A stretch of DNA of 64,000 nt from Planomonospora sp. ID67723 (GTDB taxonomy: Bacteria; Actinomycetota; Actinomycetes; Streptosporangiales; Streptosporangiaceae). Below, in pieces: positions 18,703-26,630 of this stretch. Location: contig NZ_JABTEZ010000001.1 of the NCBI RefSeq assembly GCF_015711605.1, positions 2,136,001 to 2,200,000 on the forward strand, read 5' to 3'. The notes under the pieces were generated by a model that made no database searches, was not told the DNA's origin, and worked only from the letters and a program-made list of their open reading frames with translations. The position numbers and the translations under genes were made by a program. Position 1 is the first letter of the stretch. Every line of letters starts with the position of its first letter.

Positions 18703-20391
18703 TCAGCCGGACGTCCTGGACGCGCCGGCGGCGGCCGTGGCCGGCTGCGGGCGGGAGGAGCTCAGGAGCGGAGCGCCCCAGGGCAGCTTGTCCGTCGGCC
18801 ACAGCTCGCGCTGCTGCTTCTGCGTCTGCTGCTTCTTGACCATGGTCTCGACCCTGCCGCCCACGGGGCAGCGGAAGCCGTCCGGAGGCAGGGTCAGCGA
18901 GATCAGGTAGTTGTCGATCGGCACCGTGCTGCACTCGTCCTTGCCGTAGATGCGGTGGCCCCAGCCCTCATAGGTGATCAGGCGCGCCTTGGAGCCGAGC
19001 TGCCGGGCCACGTTGGCGGACCAGGAGTACGGGGTGGAGGGGTCGTGCAGGGAGTTGCCCAGCAGGATCGGAGCGCTGCCGGTGTAGCGCAGCCGGTGCT
19101 GCGGGTTGGTGGTGGGGTGACCGAGGCAGACGGGCAGGTCCTCGATCGGCATCGGGTTGTAGCGCATGTCCGGGGCGCGGCGGTTGGAGCTGCGCAGCAG
19201 CCAGGCGTACTCCTTGTAGTTGCGCACCCGCAGTGTGTAGTCCTGGCAGAGGATCGCGGTGGGCAGGTGGGCGACGTCCCCCGAAACGGGCTGCCTGCCG
19301 GGCAGCGGGGGCACCCACGACGGAGGCTCCCCGCCGTCCAGAGCGCGAAGCATCTCGCTCAGCAACTGCCAGGCGGGCCCTTCGTTGCCCAGTACGCCCT
19401 GCCACAGGACCTGGATCTCGGTCATCGGGCGGTCGGTGACGCCCGGGTAGTACAGCCGGCCGCTGCGCGCCTTGGCCAGGATCCTCTCCCACACCGCCCG
19501 GACGTCCTTGCCGTGCAGGGCGCAGCCGGGCTCCTGGTCGCACCAGCCGACGAACTGGTCGAAGGCGTCCTCGACGGCTGCGGCCTCGGAGTCGAGGAAG
19601 GCCTTGACGCCGAGGCTGTGGTCCATGTTGCTGTCCAGGGCCATGGCCCGGATCCGGTTCGGGAACAGCTCGGCGTACATCTGGCCGATCAGCGTCCCGT
19701 ACGAGATCCCGTAGTAGGTGAGCTTCTCCTCGCCCAGCGCGGCGCGCAGGGCGTCCAGGTCGCGCGCGACGTTGACCGAGTCGACGTGGTCGTACAGCGG
19801 GCCGGTGCGGGCCCGGCAGTCCGCACGCAGCTTCTTGGCGTAGGCGGTCCACTTGACGAAGTCGGCCTGGCTCTTCATCACGGCGTACGGCATCTCGTTG
19901 AACACCGAGGCCGAGCAGATCACCGGGTGACTGCGGCCGACACCCCGGGGGTCGAAGCCGACGATGTCGAACCGCTTCTGCAGCTCCTCGGTGAAGAAGC
20001 CGGGAGCGCCGTAGGCGGCCTCCACGCCCGACCCGCCCGGACCGCCGGGGTTGATCACCAGGGATCCGACGCGGGCCGCGGGGTCGGTGGCCTTGCGGCG
20101 GGCGACGGCGAGATCGATGGTGGGCCCGTTCGGCCGGGACCAGTCGATCGGCACCGCCAGCTTGCCGCACTCGGCGGAGGGCTCCTCCTCGCAGGGGGCC
20201 CAGGCGATGAGGCCCTTCGCGGGCGCCGGGGTCGCCGACGCCGTCGCAGTCGGTGAGGCGGTCGGGGTTCCCGAAGCCGTCGGGGTCGGCTTGACTCCGT
20301 CTCCAGGGGCCGCCGCGACGGCCGATGACACGGGTAACAGCGTCGCCACCGCCGCGAAGGCGGCGGCGAGCAGAGAAGACCTTCCTCGCAC
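18703..20391 (-). CDS. Secreted alpha/beta-hydrolase, tripeptidyl aminopeptidase (TAP/Slp) type
   Basis: The product has 562 residues. A signal peptide (SSLLAAAFAAVATLLPVSSAVAA) is followed by a Pro/Thr/Ala/Ser linker and an alpha/beta-hydrolase fold. The oxyanion segment NPGGPGGSG, nucleophile elbow GISYGT (Ser near residue 240), acid LLGNSLHDPSTPY and histidine GWGHRIYG give a complete triad. The C-terminal TAP-like domain carries a conserved C-x-V/C-x-G pattern. Streptomyces relatives release tripeptides from protein N-termini outside the cell. The frame is open to 20571, but the GTG at 20391 has GGAG 5 nt upstream and sets the signal peptide correctly. A linker tail follows the catalytic domain. 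Confidence 0.92.
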   Translation of the reverse strand: MRGRSSLLAAAFAAVATLLPVSSAVAAAPGDGVKPTPTASGTPTASPTATASATPAPAKGLIAWAPCEEEPSAECGKLAVPIDWSRPNGPTIDLAVARRKATDPAARVGSLVINPGGPGGSGVEAAYGAPGFFTEELQKRFDIVGFDPRGVGRSHPVICSASVFNEMPYAVMKSQADFVKWTAYAKKLRADCRARTGPLYDHVDSVNVARDLDALRAALGEEKLTYYGISYGTLIGQMYAELFPNRIRAMALDSNMDHSLGVKAFLDSEAAAVEDAFDQFVGWCDQEPGCALHGKDVRAVWERILAKARSGRLYYPGVTDRPMTEIQVLWQGVLGNEGPAWQLLSEMLRALDGGEPPSWVPPLPGRQPVSGDVAHLPTAILCQDYTLRVRNYKEYAWLLRSSNRRAPDMRYNPMPIEDLPVCLGHPTTNPQHRLRYTGSAPILLGNSLHDPSTPYSWSANVARQLGSKARLITYEGWGHRIYGKDECSTVPIDNYLISLTLPPDGFRCPVGGRVETMVKKQQTQKQQRELWPTDKLPWGAPLLSSSRPQPATAAAGASRTSG

Positions 20392-20845
20392 AGTGCTCCA
20401 ATCGTCGATCGGCCGGTCGGCCTGCTCGTGCGGCACTCGACCGGCCGTGATCATCTTCGGTCGACGGCCGCGACGGCCTCGAAACTGGCGGCGGCGAACG
20501 CGGCCCCCGTACTGACCGCGCCGAATCGACGGCAGCACGATACAGCAGCAAGATCCGAAATATAGTGACAATTGTGGCGAAAACCCACTGGTTGCCCATT
20601 CACCAGGGGATTCGTAACGTCATCCGCTTCCGAAACCCTCGTGACCCCTCGCCGGGATCCCTTCCGCTCGCATGAACGCATGCCGGATCCCACCGCCCGC
20701 CCGCCCTCCGGCATCGGCCAGGGCGGGTCCTCCCAACCGGGTACGGCCGCACCGGCTCGCTCGCGAGGCGCCGGAGGCGGCCCGGTGCCGGTCACGTCCG
20801 AAAACCGCCGGGCCGTACACGACACATGCTGATTTACTGATCAGC
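20392..20845. other. Divergent intergenic region, tap-like gene / PEP mutase family gene
   Basis: The gap is 454 bp. Open frames across it show no family features. At its right end GCTGAT-TTACTG-ATCAGC (20828-20845), a perfect 6-6-6 dyad, abuts the ATG at 20846 and could be an operator overlapping a leaderless start. Nothing else was recognised. Confidence 0.45.
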
Positions 20846-21682
20846 ATGATGACTCTTCATGACAAAGCGGTTCTTTTCGGTTCTCTGCACAAAAGTGGAG
20901 AGCCGCTGGTCCTCGCCAACGCGTGGGACGTCGCCAGCGCGCGGCTGGTGGAGGAGGCGGGGGCCAGGGCGGTCGCGACCACCAGCGCCGGGGTCGCCTG
21001 GAGCCTGGGCGCGCCCGACGGCGACCTGCTCGGCCGGGACCAGGCGCTCGGCCTCGTGGCCCGGGTCGCCGCCGCCGTGGACGTCCCCGTCACCGCCGAC
21101 ATCGAGAGCGGTTTCGGGGAGAAGCCCGAGGACGTCGCGGACACCGTCCGGGGCGTGCTGGAGGCGGGCGCGGTGGGCGTGAACATCGAGGACACGGTCC
21201 GCGACGGGGCTCCGTCGCTGCGGCCGGTCGAGGAGCAGGCCGCCCGGCTCGCCGCGGCCCGCGCGGCCGCCGACGCCATGGGGATCCCGCTCTACATCAA
21301 CGCCCGGGTGGACGTCTACGGGCACCCGGCCGAGGACCCGCAGACCCGGCTCCGAGCGGCCCTGGACCGGGCCGCCGCCTACCTCGCCGCCGGGGCCAGC
21401 GGCATCTTCGTGCCTTTCGTCACCGACCCCGCGACGGTGGAGGCACTGGTCCAGGGGGTGGACGCGCCGCTGAACATCCTGGTGGGGCCGGGCGCCCCGG
21501 CCGTCGGAGAGCTGGCCGCCCTCGGCGTCGCCCGGGTCAGCACCGGCTCCTCCATCGCCGCGGCGGCCTACGCCGTCGTCCGCCGGACCGCCCGGGAGCT
21601 GTACGGCACCGGCACCTACGAGGCGCTGTCCGGGGAACTGGCGTTCGGCGAGCTCAACGCCCTCATGCACGGCCGGGGTTAG
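20846..21682 (+). CDS. PEP mutase / isocitrate lyase family enzyme
   Basis: This 278-residue TIM barrel has typical landmarks: LVLANAWDVASARLVEEAGA, the catalytic loop region TTSAGVAWSLG, PVTADIESGFG, GVNIEDTV and LYINARVDVY. The acidic residues of ADIESG and NIEDT would bind Mg. The isocitrate-lyase KKCGH motif is absent, so it is a short PEPM/2-methylisocitrate-lyase-like member cleaving or forming a C-C or P-C bond next to a 2-oxo acid. The exact substrate is unknown. Two adjacent ATGs (20846, 20849) follow an 18-bp dyad. No Shine-Dalgarno sequence is seen, so it may be leaderless. Confidence 0.88.
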   Translation: MMTLHDKAVLFGSLHKSGEPLVLANAWDVASARLVEEAGARAVATTSAGVAWSLGAPDGDLLGRDQALGLVARVAAAVDVPVTADIESGFGEKPEDVADTVRGVLEAGAVGVNIEDTVRDGAPSLRPVEEQAARLAAARAAADAMGIPLYINARVDVYGHPAEDPQTRLRAALDRAAAYLAAGASGIFVPFVTDPATVEALVQGVDAPLNILVGPGAPAVGELAALGVARVSTGSSIAAAAYAVVRRTARELYGTGTYEALSGELAFGELNALMHGRG

Positions 21683-21818
21683 GCTCCGCCCGCCGGTCTC
21701 GGCGGGAGCCCCGCCGCGGCGGGGACGTCCTTCCGGCGGGCCGCCGGGAACGCGCCGGCGGCGGCCTCGCCCGTGCCGGACGTAGCCGTCGCGCGGGAAA
21801 AGCGGTGGAGCAGCCCGG

Positions 21819-22502
21819 TCAGGGCGCGTTCTCGCCCAGGCCGTGGATCCGGTGGACGGCGGTGGCGAGGAACGCCGCGGCGGCGCCGCCGACCAGGGGG
21901 GCGGAGAGGAACAGCCAGAGCTGCTCGAGCCGTTCCCCTCCCATCAGGAGGGCCGGGCCGACGGAGCGCGCGGGGTTGGCCGAGGTGCCGGTGAGCGGGA
22001 TGCCCACGAGGTGGATCGCGGCCAGTGCCAGGCCGACGGCCGGTGCGGCGGCCTCCCGGAGGGCGACGCGCTCGGTCACCATCAGGTAGGTCAGCACGAG
22101 GGTCATGGTGAGCAGCGCCTCGACGAGGAACGCGCCGGTGCTGTTGACGGTCACGCCGAAGCCGTTGGAGCCCAGGGCCTTCGTCTGGTCGGTGATCTCC
22201 CCGACGCTCAGGGTCAGCTTGAGCACCGACGCCCCAGAGATGCCGCCGAGCACCTGGGCGACGACGTAGCCGCCGGCCTCCCCCGGAGACATCCTCCCGG
22301 CCACCAGCATGCCCAGGGTCACCGCGGGATTGAGATGGCAGCCGGAGATCGGCCCGATGCCGGAGGCCAGGGCCAGCAGCACCAGGCCGAAGGCGAGGGC
22401 CACCCCGACGGCACCGATCTTGTCGATGCCGAACACGGCGCTGCCGACGGCGAGGTAGACCAGGATGAACGTGCCGGCGAACTCGGCCGCGTATCGCTTC
22501 AT
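21819..22502 (-). CDS. aqpZ: Aquaporin Z-type water channel
   Basis: This 227-residue MIP protein has six helices and both NPA half-helices: CHLNPAVTLG (about residue 62) and SANPARSVGP (about residue 175). Selectivity-filter positions read His in AAIHLVGIPLTG, Thr in LTGTSANPAR and the invariant Arg after the second NPA. This is the narrow water-selective pattern rather than the glycerol type. It lies 78 bp downstream of the HtrA-like gene on the same strand and could be read from the same transcript. The ribosome site is weak. Confidence 0.93.
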   Translation of the reverse strand: MKRYAAEFAGTFILVYLAVGSAVFGIDKIGAVGVALAFGLVLLALASGIGPISGCHLNPAVTLGMLVAGRMSPGEAGGYVVAQVLGGISGASVLKLTLSVGEITDQTKALGSNGFGVTVNSTGAFLVEALLTMTLVLTYLMVTERVALREAAAPAVGLALAAIHLVGIPLTGTSANPARSVGPALLMGGERLEQLWLFLSAPLVGGAAAAFLATAVHRIHGLGENAP

Positions 22503-22580
22503 GTGTCACCGCTCGTAGGACGGAGTGTCGATCGGTCGCCGGGGGGCTCGTTCACGCGGGGGCCGGGAGAGGACCCGGGC

Positions 22581-23687
22581 TCACCCCGACGGGTTGGTGG
22601 GAAGCTCGCCCAGGGGGACGGTGACGCCGGTGGTGGAGCCGTCGGGGCGCAGGAGCTCCACCGCGGCCCGGTCGCCGGGCTCGAGGGTGGCCAGCAGCTC
22701 GGACAGGGCCTGCGTGGTCGGGACCTGGGTGCCGTTGATCGAGACGATCACGTCGCCGGGCTCGACCCCGGCCCGGGCCGCGCCCCCGCCCTCGGTCACC
22801 CCGACGACGCCGACGCCCGCCGGCCTGCCGTCGGGGCCGGCCACGGTCTGCACCGTGACGCCGAGGGCGGCCCGCCGGGTGTTGGTGACCTTGCCGCTCT
22901 TGACGATCTGGCCGGCGATGTCGGTCGCGGTGTTGGACGGGATCGCGAAGCCGATGCCCGGGGCCGCGCCGCCGCCCAGCTCGGGGACGGTGGCGGCGAG
23001 GGTCGGGATGCCGATGACCTCACCCGACAGGTTGACCAGCGCGCCGCCGCTGTTGCCCGGGTTGATCGCGGCGGAGGTCTGGATGGCTCCGGTGATCGTG
23101 GCGCCGGGGGAGCCGGACTCCGAGGGCTCGGTCACCGTACGGCCCAGCGCCGAGACGATGCCGTTGGTCACGCTGCTGCCCAGGCCGAGCGGGTTCCCCA
23201 TGGCCAGGACGATCTGGCCCACCCGCAGCTTTCCGGAGTCGCCGAACTTCGCGGGCCTGAGGCCGGCCGGGTCGTCCACCTTGATCACGGCGAGGTCGCC
23301 GAGCGGGAAGGACTCGACCAGCCTGGCCCGGCGCGGGGCGCCGCCCGTGGCGAGGGTGACCTCGAACTCCCCGGCCCGGCCGACCACGTGGGCGTTGGTC
23401 ACGATGTGGCCCGAGGTGTCGTAGATGACGCCCGACCCCAGGCCGGTGCTGGTGTTGATCTGCACGATGGACGGCAGCACGGCGGAGATGACCTTCTCGT
23501 AGGCCGATTCGAGGGCCGACGGGTCGTTCTCCGTGACGGGGGCGGGGGCGGTGGTGGTGGTGACGGCGCCGGACGAGGCGGCGGCCGTACGGGAGGCGTC
23601 CGGGTCCGCGCTGCAGCTCGCCAGCGCCAGGAAGGCGGCCGTGAGCAGGGCGACGAGCAGAGTGAGAGGTGCCGGTGGTCTCTCCAT
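22581..23687 (-). CDS. HtrA/DegP-like serine protease with PDZ domain, lipoprotein
   Basis: The 368-residue protein begins with a signal peptide ending LASC (lipobox, Cys25), so it is tethered outside the membrane. A short Thr/Ala/Pro linker leads to an S1C trypsin-like domain with His in VTNAHVVG, Asp in GDLAVIKVD and Ser in NPGNSGGALV, a complete triad. One C-terminal PDZ domain follows (AGVEPGDVIVSINGTQVPT). Such proteases degrade or sense misfolded envelope proteins. GGGGAAGG lies 8 nt before the ATG. It starts 19 bp after the acyl-CoA synthetase stop, so the two probably share a transcript. Confidence 0.94.
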   Translation of the reverse strand: MERPPAPLTLLVALLTAAFLALASCSADPDASRTAAASSGAVTTTTAPAPVTENDPSALESAYEKVISAVLPSIVQINTSTGLGSGVIYDTSGHIVTNAHVVGRAGEFEVTLATGGAPRRARLVESFPLGDLAVIKVDDPAGLRPAKFGDSGKLRVGQIVLAMGNPLGLGSSVTNGIVSALGRTVTEPSESGSPGATITGAIQTSAAINPGNSGGALVNLSGEVIGIPTLAATVPELGGGAAPGIGFAIPSNTATDIAGQIVKSGKVTNTRRAALGVTVQTVAGPDGRPAGVGVVGVTEGGGAARAGVEPGDVIVSINGTQVPTTQALSELLATLEPGDRAAVELLRPDGSTTGVTVPLGELPTNPSG

Positions 23688-23706
23688 GCGGACAGACCTT
23701 CCCCGC

Positions 23707-25191
23707 TCATGGCGAAAGATACGTCTCCCGGAGATCGGTACGGCTGAGCTTGCCGGTGGGCGTCCGGGGGAGCCGCTCGCGGTACTCGACCACCCGGGGG
23801 TGCTTGAGCCGGGCCAGCCGGCCGGCGCAGTGCTCCAGCAGGGCGGCGGTGAGGTCCGGGCCGGGTTTGGCGTCCGGCGCGGGCTGGACGAGGGCGACGA
23901 CCCGGTGGCCCCACTCGGGATCCGGCACGCCGATCACCGCCACGTCCGTCACCGCGGGGTGCTCCAGGAGCACCGCCTCGATCTCGGCGGGGTAGATGTT
24001 CACCCCGCCGGAGATGATCAGATCGGTACGGCGGTCGCAGAGGAACAGGTAGCCGTCGGAGTCGAGGTAACCGATGTCACCGGGGGTGTAGAGCCGTCCG
24101 CGCATCGCGGAGGCGGTCTTGGACGGGTCCCGGTGGTACTCGAAGCGGTTGATGCCGCCGATGTAGACCAGGCCGGGCTCGCCCGGGGGGAGCTCCTCGC
24201 CGTCGTCGCCGACGATGGTGAACTCCATGCCGTCGATCGCCCGGCCCACCGTGCCGGGCCTGGCCAGCCACTCCTCGGAGGAGACCATCGTGGCCACGGC
24301 GGCCTCGGTCGAGCCGTAGTACTCCCACAGCACGGGGCCGAGCCAGTCGATCATCGCCCGCTTGGTGGCGGGCGGGCAGGGCGCGGCGCCGTGGTAGAGG
24401 TGGGTCAGGGAGGACAGGTCGTACTTCTTCTGGATCTCTTCGGGGAGCGCCAGCAGCCGGTGGAACATCGTCGGCACCATGAACGCGTTGTTCACCCGGT
24501 GGCGCTCGATGAGTTCCAGGACTCCCTCGGCGTCGAACCGCTCGGTCGTGACCACCGTGTGGCCGTACTGCAGCGCCATCATGGCCTGGCCGTACGGGGC
24601 GGAGTGGTAGAGCTGGGAGAGCACCAGGTGCACGCCGTCGGGCGGGAGCGCGAAGTGCCGCCAGCTCTTGCGCATCAGGATCGGGTAGAGGTCCTCGGGG
24701 CTGAGCTCGATCAGCCGGCGGCGCACCCCCTTGGGCCTGCCGGTGGTGCCGGAGGTGTAGAGCATCATCGACCCGGCCCGGCGCTCCGCCGGAGGGGTGG
24801 CGGGCCGGTCCGCGGCGAGGGTCTCGACCTCCTCGAACCCGCCCGGCACGCCCCGTGCGTAGCGGGCGCAGCCGACCACCGCGCGCGCCTCGCAGTCGGT
24901 GATGATGTAGCCGATCTCATCGGCGGTGTAGTGCCAGTTGACCGGGACGTGGTAGGCGCCGATCTGGTAGGTCGCGAGCATCATCGTGATCGCGTCGACG
25001 CCGTTGGGCAGGACCGTCACCACGGTGCCGCCGGGGGTGACGCCCCTGGCGAGCAGACCGTGGGAGACCCGGTTGACCCGGTCGTGCAGCTCGCCGTAGG
25101 TCAGCGTGGCACCGCTCGCGCCGGTGGTGAGGCCCTCGACGACGGCGGTGCGTCCGGGGTCGGCGGCGGCGATCTCGTAGAAGCCCCTCAT
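23707..25191 (-). CDS. Acyl-CoA synthetase (AMP-binding, FadD4-like)
   Basis: This 494-residue ANL-superfamily enzyme activates a carboxylic acid through an acyl-AMP to the CoA thioester. P-loop [17 protein letters not shown]5 YYGSTEA, A7 [18 protein letters not shown]8 [20 protein letters not shown] and A10 [10 protein letters not shown] are all present, the last with the catalytic lysine. The frame is open to 25215, but the ATG at 25191 lies 7 nt after a TATGGT -10, so a leaderless start there is preferred. It is clearly paralogous to the product at 56041-57591. The fatty or steroid-like substrate is unknown. An operator dyad overlaps its promoter. Confidence 0.92.
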   Translation of the reverse strand: MRGFYEIAAADPGRTAVVEGLTTGASGATLTYGELHDRVNRVSHGLLARGVTPGGTVVTVLPNGVDAITMMLATYQIGAYHVPVNWHYTADEIGYIITDCEARAVVGCARYARGVPGGFEEVETLAADRPATPPAERRAGSMMLYTSGTTGRPKGVRRRLIELSPEDLYPILMRKSWRHFALPPDGVHLVLSQLYHSAPYGQAMMALQYGHTVVTTERFDAEGVLELIERHRVNNAFMVPTMFHRLLALPEEIQKKYDLSSLTHLYHGAAPCPPATKRAMIDWLGPVLWEYYGSTEAAVATMVSSEEWLARPGTVGRAIDGMEFTIVGDDGEELPPGEPGLVYIGGINRFEYHRDPSKTASAMRGRLYTPGDIGYLDSDGYLFLCDRRTDLIISGGVNIYPAEIEAVLLEHPAVTDVAVIGVPDPEWGHRVVALVQPAPDAKPGPDLTAALLEHCAGRLARLKHPRVVEYRERLPRTPTGKLSRTDLRETYLSP

Positions 25192-25198
25192 GAGCGCG

Positions 25199-25220
25199 AC
25201 CATACAGAATGACATTCTGT
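25199..25220 (-). promoter_or_regulatory. Promoter -10 and overlapping 7-3-7 operator of the acyl-CoA synthetase gene
   Basis: On the minus strand TATGGT (25204-25199) precedes the ATG by 7 nt. Overlapping and directly upstream is the perfect dyad ACAGAAT-N3-ATTCTGT (25204-25220). A protein bound there would block RNA polymerase, so repression is expected. A related, less symmetric dyad lies at the acyl-CoA dehydrogenase promoter (26590-26604). Confidence 0.6.
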
Positions 25221-25312
25221 TCAGGGAAGGGGGGAATGTCGCGACCTGGGATAATGCGTCTCACCTGGGAGAAGTCTGCGGAGATTATGTACATCGACCA
25301 CCGCAGGTCGCA

Positions 25313-25318
25313 TAGCCT
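25313..25318 (+). promoter_or_regulatory. Probable -10 of a leaderless transcript
   Basis: TAGCCT ends 7 nt before the ATG at 25326. No ribosome site precedes that ATG. Confidence 0.55.
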
Positions 25319-25325
25319 GGCAGCC

Positions 25326-26576
25326 ATGGCGGACGTCGGCGGTACCCCCTCCGGGCGCTCTCATGACGGGCATGTTCCCTCCTATGACGCACCCACGGCT
25401 CCCATGCCCGTCATTCCCGCTGAGGACGGCACACTGATCACTCCTCGCGTGCCCCGCCGGTTCCCCATCGGGGACGGCGAGGAGACCGTCCTCGTGCCCC
25501 GGCTCCCATCCGTCGGGGAGCCGTCCGAGCCGCCCGCCGACGGGTCCTCCGCGCCGGCCGAGGTTCCCCCGGCCTCGGCCGAGGAGCCTTCCGCGCTGGC
25601 CGAGGAGTCCCCCGCGCCGGCCGAGGAGCTGTCCGAGACGACCGTCGATGTGTCCGCCCTGCTGGCCCAGGCCCCTGTCCCCCTCCGGGCCGGCGGGTCT
25701 CCTGCGCCCGCGTCGGAGGAGGCGTCCCCCGTCGCGGCCGGCGGAGCGCCCGCCGCCGGGCCGGGCGCCGATGAGACCACTGGACCGTTCCGCGTCGGTG
25801 CCCCGCCCGCACCCGCGACGGCCGGCCGGCCGGGCCTCGGTGCCAGGCTGCTGAGGAGGATCGGGGACATCCCGGTCAAGACGGTCTACAGCCTCGGAGC
25901 CGCGCTGGCGACCGCGCTGACGGTCCTGCTGATCTTCGCCCTGTTCTCCGGGGACACCCCCGCCGATCCCGTGCAGACGCGCCGGGCCGCCCCCGCCGCG
26001 ACGGGCACGCCGACGCCGGCCGTCCCCGAGGTCGTGCTGCCCAAGCTGCCCAGGGCGACCCCGCTCAAGGCGCTGCCCGGCACGGTGAGCCCGGTGCTCG
26101 GCACCGTGACCGACGGCAAGGCCGCGATCTCCTACTCCAGGCTGGGCGAGCCGTGGACCTCCGCGGCGATGTCGCCGTTCACCGCGGGCCAGCAGGTGGG
26201 CGGGGAACGGCTGCCGCGGACGATGGCGGTCTCGGCCCTGCTGCCGGGAGAGAAGCCCAGGGCCGAGCTGGAGACCGACGCGGACTTCCGGAAGGTGGCG
26301 CTGACCGCGGTGGAGTGGACCGTCCGCAACTACCATCCGGCCGGCGCCGAGGTCACCTGGACCGCCTCGCAGCGGCTGGTGAACGGCAAGGGGTGGGTGC
26401 TCGGCTACAAGGTCACCTACCTGATCGGTGACAAGAAGCGCACTTCGCAGGCGGCGCTCGCGCTGCTGGACATCGGCCAGCGCAAGCCCGCCATGCTCTT
26501 CGTGACCGTGCCGGACACCCGCAAGCGGCTGTGGGCGGACATCGCCCCCCTGATCGCGAGTGCCCGCGCGTTGTGA
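25326..26576 (+). CDS. Hypothetical single-pass membrane protein with Pro/Ala/Glu-rich cytoplasmic region
   Basis: The product has 416 residues. Residues 1-165 are low-complexity Pro/Ala/Glu/Ser with near-repeats of EEPSALAEESPAPAEE type. One transmembrane helix (YSLGAALATALTVLLIFALF, about 190-210) follows a basic RLLRRIGD. The last 180 residues form an exported globular domain with no family I recognise. The topology (long disordered cytoplasmic part, helix, outer domain) is common in actinobacterial envelope or regulatory proteins. The start at 25326 is set by the leaderless -10; the open frame continues upstream without signals. It is divergent from the acyl-CoA synthetase gene and 54 bp upstream of the acyl-CoA dehydrogenase. 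Confidence 0.8.
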   Translation: MADVGGTPSGRSHDGHVPSYDAPTAPMPVIPAEDGTLITPRVPRRFPIGDGEETVLVPRLPSVGEPSEPPADGSSAPAEVPPASAEEPSALAEESPAPAEELSETTVDVSALLAQAPVPLRAGGSPAPASEEASPVAAGGAPAAGPGADETTGPFRVGAPPAPATAGRPGLGARLLRRIGDIPVKTVYSLGAALATALTVLLIFALFSGDTPADPVQTRRAAPAATGTPTPAVPEVVLPKLPRATPLKALPGTVSPVLGTVTDGKAAISYSRLGEPWTSAAMSPFTAGQQVGGERLPRTMAVSALLPGEKPRAELETDADFRKVALTAVEWTVRNYHPAGAEVTWTASQRLVNGKGWVLGYKVTYLIGDKKRTSQAALALLDIGQRKPAMLFVTVPDTRKRLWADIAPLIASARAL

Positions 26577-26604
26577 CGGAAGTAGCTTCTAGAATATGGT
26601 TCTG
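26571..26604 (+). promoter_or_regulatory. Promoter and operator-like dyad of the acyl-CoA dehydrogenase gene
   Basis: A -35-like TTGTGA (26571-26576) and a -10 TATGGT (26595-26600) are 18 bp apart. The -10 is enclosed by TAGAAT-N3-GTTCTG (26590-26604), the same half-site type (YAGAAY) and spacing as at 25204-25220. A further GGTTC-N7-GAACC lies at 26598-26614, at the likely start of the transcript. Confidence 0.5.
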
Positions 26605-26630
26605 CCACTGAACCGTTTCTGGAGGCTGTC

